From Planctomycetota bacterium (GTDB lineage Bacteria > Planctomycetota > UBA1135 > GCA-002686595): a DNA stretch of 34,875 bases. Below are positions 17,587 to 24,666 of the stretch, in pieces. The notes below the pieces were generated by a model. That model did no database searches. It worked only from the letters and a program-made list of their open reading frames with translations, and was not told the origin of the DNA. A program made the translations under genes and the position numbers. The stretch is from the NCBI GenBank assembly GCA_028823345.1, contig JAPKBR010000035.1, forward strand, positions 1 through 34,875, given 5' to 3'. Position 1 is the stretch's first letter. Every line of letters starts with the position of its first letter.

Positions 17587-18600
17587 ATGAATCTTTCCTC
17601 CCGCGCTGAACCCATCAAGCTGGGCATTCTCGGTGCCAGCGGTTTGGTGGGGCAACAGATGCTGCGTCTTGTGATGCAACGCCGGTGGCCGCTTGGAGAG
17701 TTGCGCTTGATTGCTTCCGCGAAGCACGCGGGGCAGCCTTGGGAAGTGGAGGGGCAGCGGGGCGTTTACCTTGAGGCCAGTGGGCAGGCCTTTCGTGGGC
17801 TCGACTTGTTGCTCTCCAGCGCAGGGGGGCCGGTGAGTTTGAAATGGTTGCCCGAGGTCGCTTCAGCCGGAGTCTTGGCCATCGACAACACAAGTGCCTA
17901 CCGCGAGGATCCGGGCTGTCCTTTGGTTGTACCGGAGGTCAACGCTCACGAATTGGACAGCATGGAATTGGGGCAGGGGGGGATCATCGCCAATCCCAAT
18001 TGCTCCACGATTCAACTCGTAGTGGTCTTGGCGCCGCTTCTGCGGGAGTTCGGGCTGGCTCAAGTTGTGGTCTCCACTTATCAAAGTCTTTCGGGGGCCG
18101 GTACGGATGCGTTGGCTGCCTTTGAGGACGGGACTCGGCGGGCCATGGCCGGGGAGACCCGCGACCTTCCCGCCAGCGTTCTCGATGTGCTGCCACAAAT
18201 TGGCGCCCTGGACGAGGCTGGTCACAGTGAAGAGGAACGCAAGATGATGACCGAGAGCTCTCGTATATTAGGGACAGAGATCTCTCTGGATGTGACTTGC
18301 GTGCGCGTGCCTGTGAGGCGCGGTCATGGGGAGAGCGTTTGGATTGAGACTAGGGAAGAGGCCTCCTTGGCTCAGGTCTTGGACATTCTGCGTTCTGCTC
18401 CTGGAATCTGTTTGGCTGAGGGCGAGGACCAGCCAACACAGGCGGGAACAGCTGGGGACTTGGACGTGCATGTGGGGCGTGTGCGTGGAGTGAGCGGTTC
18501 TCGCAAGCGGTTCCAGCTGTGGATCGTGACGGACAACCTGCTGAAGGGCGCCGCTTGGAATGCAGTCCAGATTGCAGAGTCCCTCTTTGTCAGGGTCTAA
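17587..18600 (+). CDS. asd: aspartate-semialdehyde dehydrogenase
   Basis: A 337-residue NADP-dependent enzyme that reduces aspartyl-4-phosphate to aspartate semialdehyde, the branch point to lysine/diaminopimelate, threonine and methionine. The cofactor loop GILGASGLVGQQ (13-24) is at the N-terminus, the active Cys139 is in NPNCSTIQ, the STYQSLSGAG segment (163-172) follows, and the catalytic His247 is in RRGHGES. Length and order are those of the usual bacterial enzyme. The ATG at 17587 gives the expected N-terminus. A purine-rich AAAGAGG lies about 13 bases upstream, rather far for a ribosome site. A G-rich stretch follows the stop directly. Confidence 0.95.
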   Translation: MNLSSRAEPIKLGILGASGLVGQQMLRLVMQRRWPLGELRLIASAKHAGQPWEVEGQRGVYLEASGQAFRGLDLLLSSAGGPVSLKWLPEVASAGVLAIDNTSAYREDPGCPLVVPEVNAHELDSMELGQGGIIANPNCSTIQLVVVLAPLLREFGLAQVVVSTYQSLSGAGTDALAAFEDGTRRAMAGETRDLPASVLDVLPQIGALDEAGHSEEERKMMTESSRILGTEISLDVTCVRVPVRRGHGESVWIETREEASLAQVLDILRSAPGICLAEGEDQPTQAGTAGDLDVHVGRVRGVSGSRKRFQLWIVTDNLLKGAAWNAVQIAESLFVRV

Positions 18601-18646
18601 GGGGGGGCCTAAAGGGGGGCCCTGGGGCTAAATCATGTCCGGGGGG
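18601..18646 (+). repeat. four G-runs after asd (possible G-quadruplex)
   Basis: Runs of 7, 6, 4 and 6 G (18601-18607, 18614-18619, 18624-18627, 18641-18646) with spacers of 6, 4 and 13 bases begin right after the asd stop codon. The first two lie in a near-direct repeat GGGGGGCCTAAA/GGGGGGCCCT. This could fold as a G-quadruplex in the transcript or non-template strand. Confidence 0.4.
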
Positions 18647-18687
18647 CTGATTCTTCGCCCTTGACCGGACAGGGAGTCGATTCTGGG

Positions 18688-18706
18688 CATAGGCTAGAGC
18701 CCTATG
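18688..18706 (+). promoter_or_regulatory. hairpin upstream of the redoxin gene
   Basis: CATAGG (18688-18693) pairs with CCTATG (18701-18706), with a further C-G pair past a bulge and a TAGA loop. It ends 53 bases before the redoxin ATG. Its role is unknown; it could terminate transcription weakly after asd or shape the redoxin leader. No U-run follows. Confidence 0.25.
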
Positions 18707-18759
18707 GCCGATGCTGATTTGTGTTCATTGCCCATGCCAACCCTTCTGAAAATAGCCCG

Positions 18760-19458
18760 ATGATCAATACCAAGTGGATCCTCCCCCTCGCCTTCGCCGG
18801 CGGCCTGACCCTCCCCGCGATCGCTTTCCTTTTGCCGGGGGACGCTGCGGCTGAAACCCAGTCCAAAGTCCAAGAGCCCAAGGACGCGCCGAAGGACGCG
18901 CCCAAGAAAAAGGACAAGACCCTCAAGCTCGGATCCGTGCTGCCCAAGAAGCTGGCCCTGCCTGACTTTGATGGCAAGAGTCACTCCTTCGATGATCTGC
19001 GCGGCAAGGTGGTCATCGTCCATTTCTGGTCCCACCGCTGCCCAGCGGAACGCCATGCCAATCCGGTTTTTAGGGACATGGAGAAGCTCTATAAGGATTC
19101 CAAGGATGTGGTCATTGTGGGCATCTGTTCCAACCAGCCCGAGCTCGGTGAAGAACCTAAGGAGGGCGCGGACTACAAGAAGCTCTATGGCGATCTGCGC
19201 AAGAAGGTGAAGGCCGAAAAGCTCAATCACCTGATGCTGGTCGATCACGGCAACAAGGTCAGTAGTCTCTTCGCTGCACGCTCGACTCCCCATTGCTTTG
19301 TTTTTGATAAGAAGGGCAAGCTGAGGTATTCCGGCGCATTGGACAACGATCCCCGTGGTCGTAAGGGCAAGGAGGCCACCAACTACCTGGTCGATACAGC
19401 TAAGGCGCTCCTGGCGGATAAGCAGCCCGAAGTGACCAACACCAAGCCCTACGGCTGA
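18760..19458 (+). CDS. exported redoxin / peroxiredoxin-like thioredoxin-fold protein
   Basis: A 232-residue AhpC/TSA-type thioredoxin-fold protein from ATG 18760 (GTG 18721 opens the frame but adds residues before the signal). A signal or anchor segment (about 5-30) precedes a Lys/Pro/Ala-rich linker with KDAPKDAPKKK. The redox region is WSHRCPAERHANP: Cys94 is present but the first position of the CxxC is Ser91. Two more cysteines are C123 (VGICSN) and C179 after the cis-Pro (STPHCFVFD). It probably acts outside the cytoplasm as a thiol peroxidase-like or one-cysteine redox protein. It lies 50 bases upstream of the TGA-containing thioredoxin lipoprotein, so the two likely form a pair. Confidence 0.82.
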   Translation: MINTKWILPLAFAGGLTLPAIAFLLPGDAAAETQSKVQEPKDAPKDAPKKKDKTLKLGSVLPKKLALPDFDGKSHSFDDLRGKVVIVHFWSHRCPAERHANPVFRDMEKLYKDSKDVVIVGICSNQPELGEEPKEGADYKKLYGDLRKKVKAEKLNHLMLVDHGNKVSSLFAARSTPHCFVFDKKGKLRYSGALDNDPRGRKGKEATNYLVDTAKALLADKQPEVTNTKPYG

Positions 19459-19508
19459 CGCATCAAGCGCTAGCTTTGGAGCCCGTGTGGCTCCTCTTCA
19501 AATCCCCG

Positions 19509-20051
19509 ATGCTGATTTCCTTCAAGCGCACCCTGTGCGCGGCAGCCTGTTTGTTTCTCCCTCTCGCCTGTGGGGAAGAGCAGCCCAGCGAGCCCGTCTC
19601 CCGCACTCCAATGGTGCAGGTGGTGGACTTCGCTGGCTTTGAGACCTTCATGGCCGGGCATAAGGGTAGGCCTTACCTGCTCAATTTCTGGGCCATCTGG
19701 TGAGGCCCCTGCGTGGCGGAATTGCCCGAGCTACTGGAAGTCGCTCCCCGAGCCCGCGCCGCTGGCGCTGATGTGATTGGTCTGAGCTACGACATGATGG
19801 TGCCTGGAGCCGATTTTGAAGGTCTGCCCAAGACCATGGCGCGTTTCTTGGCCAAGAAGAATTTCGACCTCGACGTCCTGCTCTATGACGAGGACGACTA
19901 CGACTCCATCAACGAGCTCTTTGGCCTTTCGGGTGTCATCCCCATGACCTTGGCCATCGACAAGCATGGTCAAGTGGTGGACCGTCAGGAGGGCAGCGCC
20001 AACCGCGATCGATTTGAGGAGCTCTTGGACGCGGCTCTCGGCGAGGAGTGA
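19509..20051 (+). CDS. TlpA-like thioredoxin lipoprotein with in-frame TGA: candidate selenoprotein (W-Sec-G-P-C)
   Basis: From ATG 19509, a lipoprotein leader ends in LPLA-C21. The thioredoxin domain follows: NFWAIW (59-64), then TGA at 19701-19703 as codon 65, then GPCVAELPELL. In the TlpA/ResA family this motif is W-C-G-P-C, so the TGA stands exactly for the first, nucleophilic Cys. After it the frame stays open for 115 codons with normal family features, including the cis-Pro in GVIPMTLAID, and ends at TGA 20049. An ordinary gene finder would split it at the TGA. The simplest reading is selenocysteine insertion (a 180-residue product). A fresh nonsense mutation or a base error cannot be excluded from one sequence. 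It would act as a membrane-anchored disulfide reductase on the outer face of the inner membrane. Confidence 0.75.
19713..19746 (+). promoter_or_regulatory. candidate SECIS region (two alternative hairpins)
   Basis: Two hairpins can be drawn just after the TGA (19701-19703). One pairs GTGGC (19713-19717) with GCTAC (19730-19734), one G-U pair included, around a 12-base loop starting GG, 15 bases past the TGA. The other pairs GAGC (19728-19731) with GCTC (19743-19746), then AC with GT inside a T-C mismatch, leaving loop TGGAA about 32 bases past the TGA. They exclude each other. Bacterial SECIS elements are known as short stems with a G early in the loop in roughly this distance range; a fold and bSECIS search would decide. 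Confidence 0.4.
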
Positions 20052-20057
20052 ACGCTC

Positions 20058-21410
20058 TTAGGCAAACGAGAGGGGCTTACCCCGAGCCGGGCCAACGGGG
20101 ATGCCTCCGCGCATGACCACTTGTCCGCGCAACACGGCGACCGTGGGCATGCCGGCCAACTCGCGTCCAATGAAGGGGTTGCAGGGGGAGCGTGAGAGGA
20201 GCCAGTCCGCACGCAGGGGGCCTTCCAGGTCGGGATTGATCAGGACCAGGTTGCCCTCGATACCCGCAGTCAAGGGGCCTCGGCGTTCGATGCCATAGAC
20301 CTTGATCGGACCTTGCACACTCAAGCGCAGGATGTCTTCGTAGCGCAACCACCCGTCACGCACGGCGGTTAAGAGCAGGGCCAGGGTTGTCTGCACACCG
20401 GGGATCCCGCTGGGGGCGCCCGGGAATGAGCGCGCCTTTTCCTCTGCCGTGTGGGGCGCGTGATCTGAGCCGATGCAGGTGACCGGACCTTCCACCAAAG
20501 CGAGGCGCAGGGCGTCACGATGCCGAGCTTCACGCACGGGCGGGTTCATCTGGGCCCAGGTCCCGTGTTCCATGTAGCATTCCGGCGCGGTCAAGAACAG
20601 GTGGTTGGGCGTTGCTTCCACCGTGACCAGGTCTCCCAGGTCTCGTTCCCGCACCAGATCCAGTTCCTCTTCAGTGGACACATGCAGGAGGTGAACCGGG
20701 CGGTGGGTTTTTTCCGCCAGGGTCAAGAGCCTGCGGGAGGAGCGCATGGCGGTTTCTATATCACGCACATCCGAGTGAAGGGCGATCGCGGCACCGGTGG
20801 GGTGTTTTTGGGTCAGGGCGGCGTAGCGTTCCGAAAGGCGCGGGTTGTCCTCTGAGTGCACAGTAACCCGCCGCGTTCCTGAGCGTAGGACCCGTTCCAA
20901 GGTCGCATCGTCTTCCACCAATAAGTTACCCGTGGAAGAGCCCATGAAGACTTTGACTCCTGAGCAACCAGGAACCCCTTCCCACTCACCCAGTTGATCT
21001 GCGTTTTCCGGGCTGGCTCCTAGGAAAAAGGCATAGTCCGCCCGGGAGCGTCCCTTGGCCCGGGCAAACTTGTCCGCGAGGGCCGCAGGGTTCGTAGTGG
21101 CGGGGTTGGTGTTGGGCATCTCGCAAAAGGCGGTGATGCCCCCGGCGATAGCAGCGGCGGACCCACTTGCCAAGTCTTCTTTCTTCTCGCCTCCAGGTTC
21201 GCGGAAGTGCACCTGGGGATCGATCAGGCCAGGAAAAACCAATTGGCCCGAGGCGTCGATGGTGCCGCAACCCTCGGGAGGGCTTTGGCCGGGAGCAATC
21301 TTCGACACCAAACCATCGATGATCAGCACATCGGTGGTCTCAAGGCCAGTGGGGGTGAGCAGTTGTCCGCCGTGGACGAGGAGGTCTTGATTGTCAGGGG
21401 TGTTTGTCAT
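20058..21410 (-). CDS. pyrC: dihydroorotase (PyrC-type amidohydrolase)
   Basis: A 450-residue amidohydrolase that closes carbamoyl-aspartate to dihydroorotate in pyrimidine synthesis. The motif usually written D-x-H-x-H-x-R reads DPQVHFREPG here (Asp64, Gln66, His68, Arg70), so the first metal His is Gln. This variant is common in one bacterial dihydroorotase subgroup that also shows GVKVFMGSSTGN (Lys153), as here. Other ligands are His185 in TVHSED, His243 in LLHVST, and Asp316 in GSDHAPH. It is the last gene of the minus-strand ABC transporter operon, 45 bases after the HIT gene, and its stop is 6 bases from that of the selenoprotein candidate. Allantoinase or another cyclic amidase is the alternative. 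Confidence 0.85.
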   Translation of the reverse strand: MTNTPDNQDLLVHGGQLLTPTGLETTDVLIIDGLVSKIAPGQSPPEGCGTIDASGQLVFPGLIDPQVHFREPGGEKKEDLASGSAAAIAGGITAFCEMPNTNPATTNPAALADKFARAKGRSRADYAFFLGASPENADQLGEWEGVPGCSGVKVFMGSSTGNLLVEDDATLERVLRSGTRRVTVHSEDNPRLSERYAALTQKHPTGAAIALHSDVRDIETAMRSSRRLLTLAEKTHRPVHLLHVSTEEELDLVRERDLGDLVTVEATPNHLFLTAPECYMEHGTWAQMNPPVREARHRDALRLALVEGPVTCIGSDHAPHTAEEKARSFPGAPSGIPGVQTTLALLLTAVRDGWLRYEDILRLSVQGPIKVYGIERRGPLTAGIEGNLVLINPDLEGPLRADWLLSRSPCNPFIGRELAGMPTVAVLRGQVVMRGGIPVGPARGKPLSFA

Positions 21411-21455
21411 GATGCGTGGGCCGATGGGGTTACGGGCGTGGTTGGAGTTGAGGGG

Positions 21456-21872
21456 CTAGGCCAGGGCAGCACGGATCGCGCTGCCTAGCTCGGGACCGTC
21501 CTTGAGGTTCTCTGTATTCCAGATCAGCTCAAGTCCCTTGTGCGCGCACTTGGGAATGATGTGAAAGTGCACGTGCATCACCGCTTGGTGTGCGGGAGCG
21601 CCGTTGTTTTGCAGCACATTGTAATCCTCGCATCCGCTGACCTGCATGACCGCCCGGGCAAGGCGGGGCAGGGCGCGACCGAGGGCGGCGGCGTGGGCCT
21701 CGTCCAACTCGTGCAGTTTTGCCGCCCGCTGCTTGGGGATCAGCAAGACATGCCCGCGGGAAAGGGGCTGAATGTCGAGAAAGGCGAGCACATGCTCGTC
21801 CTCAAAGATGCGCTCGCAGGGGATATCCCCCGCCAAAATCGAATCGAAAATTGTGCTGCTGGAAGCGGCCAT
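21456..21872 (-). CDS. HIT (histidine triad) family protein
   Basis: A 138-residue protein with the histidine triad HVHFHIIP (His100, 102, 104), the IFEDEHVLAFLDIQP segment, and the GHVLLIPK block near residue 40. Members are nucleotidyl hydrolases or transferases (Hint type: cleavage of AMP-lysine or phosphoramidates; others Ap4A hydrolase). The size and N-terminal FDSILAGDIP fit the Hint branch. It is 9 bases downstream of the ZnuA-like gene, so it is clearly in the same operon. Why a HIT protein belongs to a transporter operon is unclear; co-transcription may simply reflect gene packing. Confidence 0.92.
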   Translation of the reverse strand: MAASSSTIFDSILAGDIPCERIFEDEHVLAFLDIQPLSRGHVLLIPKQRAAKLHELDEAHAAALGRALPRLARAVMQVSGCEDYNVLQNNGAPAHQAVMHVHFHIIPKCAHKGLELIWNTENLKDGPELGSAIRAALA

Positions 21873-21881
21873 GGGAGCAGC

Positions 21882-22787
21882 CTAACGCAGCAGGGACGCA
21901 AGGCGCGCGGCATTTGCCTCTTGCCGTTGGATGAAGTCCCCCGGGGGCTCGTTGGGCGGGGATTCAGCGGGGTCCCAGACCACCGAGGGCAGTTTCAAGC
22001 GGGTCAGGATCATGGCCGCCGTGTTGGAATCTGGCGCGCTTTCCCAGAGCAGTGCGCAGGGCTGGGTCTCTTGGATAGCCAGGGAGAGAGCGGTGATTTG
22101 CTCCTCGGTCAGGGCCGTTTCAGGGTCCAGATCAAAGGAAATCAAACTCCAGCCATAGCGTCGGGCCAGGTAGTCATAGGCGGGGTGGGAGGCCAGCAGG
22201 GTCTTGCCCTCGAGTAGATCCGTGAGCAGCACCAGTTCCTTGTCCCAGGCATCGATTTCAAGGGCCAAACGGGCAAAGCGCTCTTCAATCCCGGCTGCTT
22301 CCGAAGGCCACGTTCGCTGAAAACCATCCCTTATGGCGCCCGCCATGGCTTTCAGTTGGTGCGGATCCAAAAACGTATGTGGATCAATGCCCGCATGGGT
22401 ATGTGTGCCCCGAGGGCCGTGGCTGTGCAGATCCTCTTCTCGAACAATCAACACGGATGTGAGCGTGCGCGAAGTGTCAATCACCCGGGAGCTAGGCAGG
22501 CTTATCCCGGCGGTCCAACCCTCTAGGCCTGCGCCGTTGAGCACGATTTGTTCGGCCCTTTGGAAGACAGCAATCTCTTCCCGACTTGGCTGCCAGGTGA
22601 TTGGATCGGCACCTGCTGGAAGGCTGCAGTGAACGGCGATGGACTCGGGCACGAGGGCTTGGGCCAGGCTCGTCACGGGCCAAGATGCGGTGCGCACTTC
22701 TGGGTTCAGTCCGTGGGAACCCGGGCCGGATGACTCGCCGCAGGAAGCAAGCCAAGCGAGGGCAACGAAAGGCAAGATGGATTTCAT
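21882..22787 (-). CDS. ZnuA-like metal-binding lipoprotein (ABC substrate-binding protein)
   Basis: A 301-residue cluster-9 metal-binding protein. The lipobox LASC gives lipidated Cys16. Family blocks are seen: the hinge region, DPHTFLDPHQ (135-144) with metal His137, HPAYDYLARRYG with His201, and the VVWDPAES segment supplying the last Asp. A His-rich loop (HSHGPRGTHTH, 121-131) is typical of zinc-binding members. The usual first His, in D-P-H-x-Y-x-P, is missing: the sequence is DPITWQP (Ile63). Zinc or manganese delivery is likely. The gene overlaps the permease gene by 4 bases (ATGA), so the two are translationally coupled. The permease is FtsX-type, not ZnuB-type, which makes this combination unusual. 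Confidence 0.85.
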   Translation of the reverse strand: MKSILPFVALAWLASCGESSGPGSHGLNPEVRTASWPVTSLAQALVPESIAVHCSLPAGADPITWQPSREEIAVFQRAEQIVLNGAGLEGWTAGISLPSSRVIDTSRTLTSVLIVREEDLHSHGPRGTHTHAGIDPHTFLDPHQLKAMAGAIRDGFQRTWPSEAAGIEERFARLALEIDAWDKELVLLTDLLEGKTLLASHPAYDYLARRYGWSLISFDLDPETALTEEQITALSLAIQETQPCALLWESAPDSNTAAMILTRLKLPSVVWDPAESPPNEPPGDFIQRQEANAARLASLLR

Positions 22788-23971
22788 AGGAGCGTTACCA
22801 AGTCGGGTAATACGTGGGCTAACCAGAATGAGATACCGGTGGCCAGCAGTACGGCGCTGGCAAAGATCAAGCCCAACTCTAAACCCACCAGGCGCAGCTT
22901 GAAACCGGCCGGTGCGCCGAGGGCATCCATGGTTTGCATTTCCCGCTGGCGTAGGCGCAGGGAAAGTGCGGCTACCAATGCAACCAGCCCGAGGGTCGCC
23001 GCGCTGAGCAGAAATCCCAGTCGGTCAAGTAGATGCTTGATTTTGAAGACGATCCCCAACAGGTCGTCCAGCACGGCACTGGGGGAGACCGCCTGGGTGG
23101 CGCCGAACCTGCCCTTGTGACTGTTGATGCGGCCCTTGAGAATCGTACGGCTCTCGGCGTTGGTGGGGAAAATGAGGACCGAGCTCAAGGGGAGCTTGCC
23201 CCGCTCACCGTGCAGGTGAAAGTTCTCGGACCCCTCTGCGCTAAAAGTGTTGTCCTCGATCAAGGCGCCGGAAAGCGCCGTGCGACCAGGGGCCTCGCTG
23301 ATCACCCATTCGGGTTTGGTTTCAGCCAGGGCTTTTGCGTCCGCGTGACCATGATAGTGGCCGTCCAAGGCCCAGCAGGTTTGCACCGCAGTGAACACCG
23401 CTCCGTCGTCCGCAGTGTCCCGGGGTGCCAGAATGCCCACCACCAGGAGGCGCATGGCCGCTGGCTTGGTCAGGTCATAGAGCTTGGGAGGATCGGAGAA
23501 AATCACATCACCGGGGCTGGCGGCGAGAGCTTCGGCCACGGCAGAGCCCAGGACCACGTCACCCGTGAGCTGGGGCAGGTGCCCAAGCGCGGGTCGCAAG
23601 CCTCGGCGCTCGTAGTATTCCAGCGTCGTTCCCAGGACCGGGTACTTGCGCATGGAATGGCCCAGGTGGAGCGGGATCACCAGGCCCTTGTTGGCCCGCT
23701 CAAGCTCTTGGAAAAAGTCATAGTCGATGCTTTCATGACTTGCGCGGCGGAAGAAGAGGGCTTCGAGAACAAGATCAAAGGAAGATCCTTCGGCCCCTGC
23801 CAAGAGGGGGGAAGCCGCGGCACGCTCGCGCATCTGATCGTCGTAACGGCTCATCAAGAGCTCGCTGCAAAGGGGCACCACCAGGGTAATGGTCAATGCC
23901 ATCAGCACCAAGAGCGTACGGCCCTTGGCGTGTAGGGCGTGACGCAGGGCGAGGGAGCTGAGTCCTTTCAT
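22784..23971 (-). CDS. ABC transporter permease, FtsX/MacB-type
   Basis: A 395-residue inner-membrane protein with a first helix near the N-terminus (about 18-38), a large periplasmic domain (about 40-295), and two hydrophobic helices in the last 90 residues (LLSAATLGLVALVAALSL and a second around GLIFASAVLLATG). The RLRQREMQTMDALGAPAGFKLRL segment between them is the standard FtsX-family coupling region. FtsX permeases do not import by the classical channel; they transmit ATP hydrolysis to the periplasm (LolC/E, MacB). It overlaps the ATPase gene by 4 bases and the ZnuA-like gene by 4 bases, so all three are made together. Substrate unknown; the metal-binding partner suggests metal handling. 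Confidence 0.88.
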   Translation of the reverse strand: MKGLSSLALRHALHAKGRTLLVLMALTITLVVPLCSELLMSRYDDQMRERAAASPLLAGAEGSSFDLVLEALFFRRASHESIDYDFFQELERANKGLVIPLHLGHSMRKYPVLGTTLEYYERRGLRPALGHLPQLTGDVVLGSAVAEALAASPGDVIFSDPPKLYDLTKPAAMRLLVVGILAPRDTADDGAVFTAVQTCWALDGHYHGHADAKALAETKPEWVISEAPGRTALSGALIEDNTFSAEGSENFHLHGERGKLPLSSVLIFPTNAESRTILKGRINSHKGRFGATQAVSPSAVLDDLLGIVFKIKHLLDRLGFLLSAATLGLVALVAALSLRLRQREMQTMDALGAPAGFKLRLVGLELGLIFASAVLLATGISFWLAHVLPDLVTLL

Positions 23972-24666
23972 CGGATGCTCCCCGGGCGATTGAATTCGGG
24001 ATCGGCGCTGAACGCATTTGCATCGATGACTCGATCGCAGCGGGGCAGCAGACTCTTGTCATGGGTCACTAGCACGAGGCTGGCACCACGTTCGTTGCAG
24101 ACTGCGAGCAAGAGGTCCAGGACCTCTGCCCCTCGCTTGGAATCCAAACTGCCCGTTGGTTCGTCCGCCAGTACCAAAGCAGGGTCCATCAAGAGGGCGC
24201 GGCAGATCGCCACCCGTTGGCGTTCCCCTTGGCTGAGGGCAGCGGGCCGGCGGAGAGCCACGTGGGATATTCCCACCGCCGTGAGCAACTCGTCGGCCTT
24301 GTGGCGGGCCCGATCGTCAATGGACTTGTTGGCCAGCAAGAGGGGCAGCAGCACGTTGTCCCGGGCGCAAAGGTAATCAAGCAGGCGGAACTCCTGAAAG
24401 ACCATGCCGATACGATCGAGGCGCAGTGCGCGGCGCTGGGGTTCGGTGGCGCTGATCTGGTCTTGGCCCAGAACCTCAAGCTGCCCCTCGTTCGTCTGCA
24501 AGCTGCCGGCGATCAAGGAAAGGAGGGTGGTTTTGCCGCAACCGGAAGGCCCAGTCAAGGCGACGCTCTCGTTGGGTTGGACTTGGAGGGAGGGAACCCT
24601 GAGGCAAAAGTCCCCCTCCGGGTGGCGGAAAGAGAGGGCTTGGGCGTGGATGATGGGGGAGGGCAT
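23968..24666 (-). CDS. ABC transporter ATP-binding protein (LolD-like)
   Basis: A 232-residue nucleotide-binding subunit. Walker A is GPSGCGKTT (39-47), the Q-loop region FQEFRLLD follows, the signature is LSQGERQRVA, Walker B is LVLADEPTG with the D-loop SLD, and the switch His is in LVTHD. It belongs to the LolD/MacB/FtsE group that partners with FtsX-type permeases. Start ATG 24666 shares its A with the stop of the upstream gene (TAATG), and the end overlaps the permease start by 4 bases, so translation is coupled in the order unknown secreted protein, ATPase, permease, ZnuA-like. Confidence 0.93.
   Translation of the reverse strand: MPSPIIHAQALSFRHPEGDFCLRVPSLQVQPNESVALTGPSGCGKTTLLSLIAGSLQTNEGQLEVLGQDQISATEPQRRALRLDRIGMVFQEFRLLDYLCARDNVLLPLLLANKSIDDRARHKADELLTAVGISHVALRRPAALSQGERQRVAICRALLMDPALVLADEPTGSLDSKRGAEVLDLLLAVCNERGASLVLVTHDKSLLPRCDRVIDANAFSADPEFNRPGSIR

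Noticed and set aside
19713..20051. Separate short gene starting at GTG 19713
   Set aside because: It begins in the middle of the thioredoxin active site; the upstream frame supplies the lipoprotein leader and first strands, so one gene with a TGA codon is the better reading.
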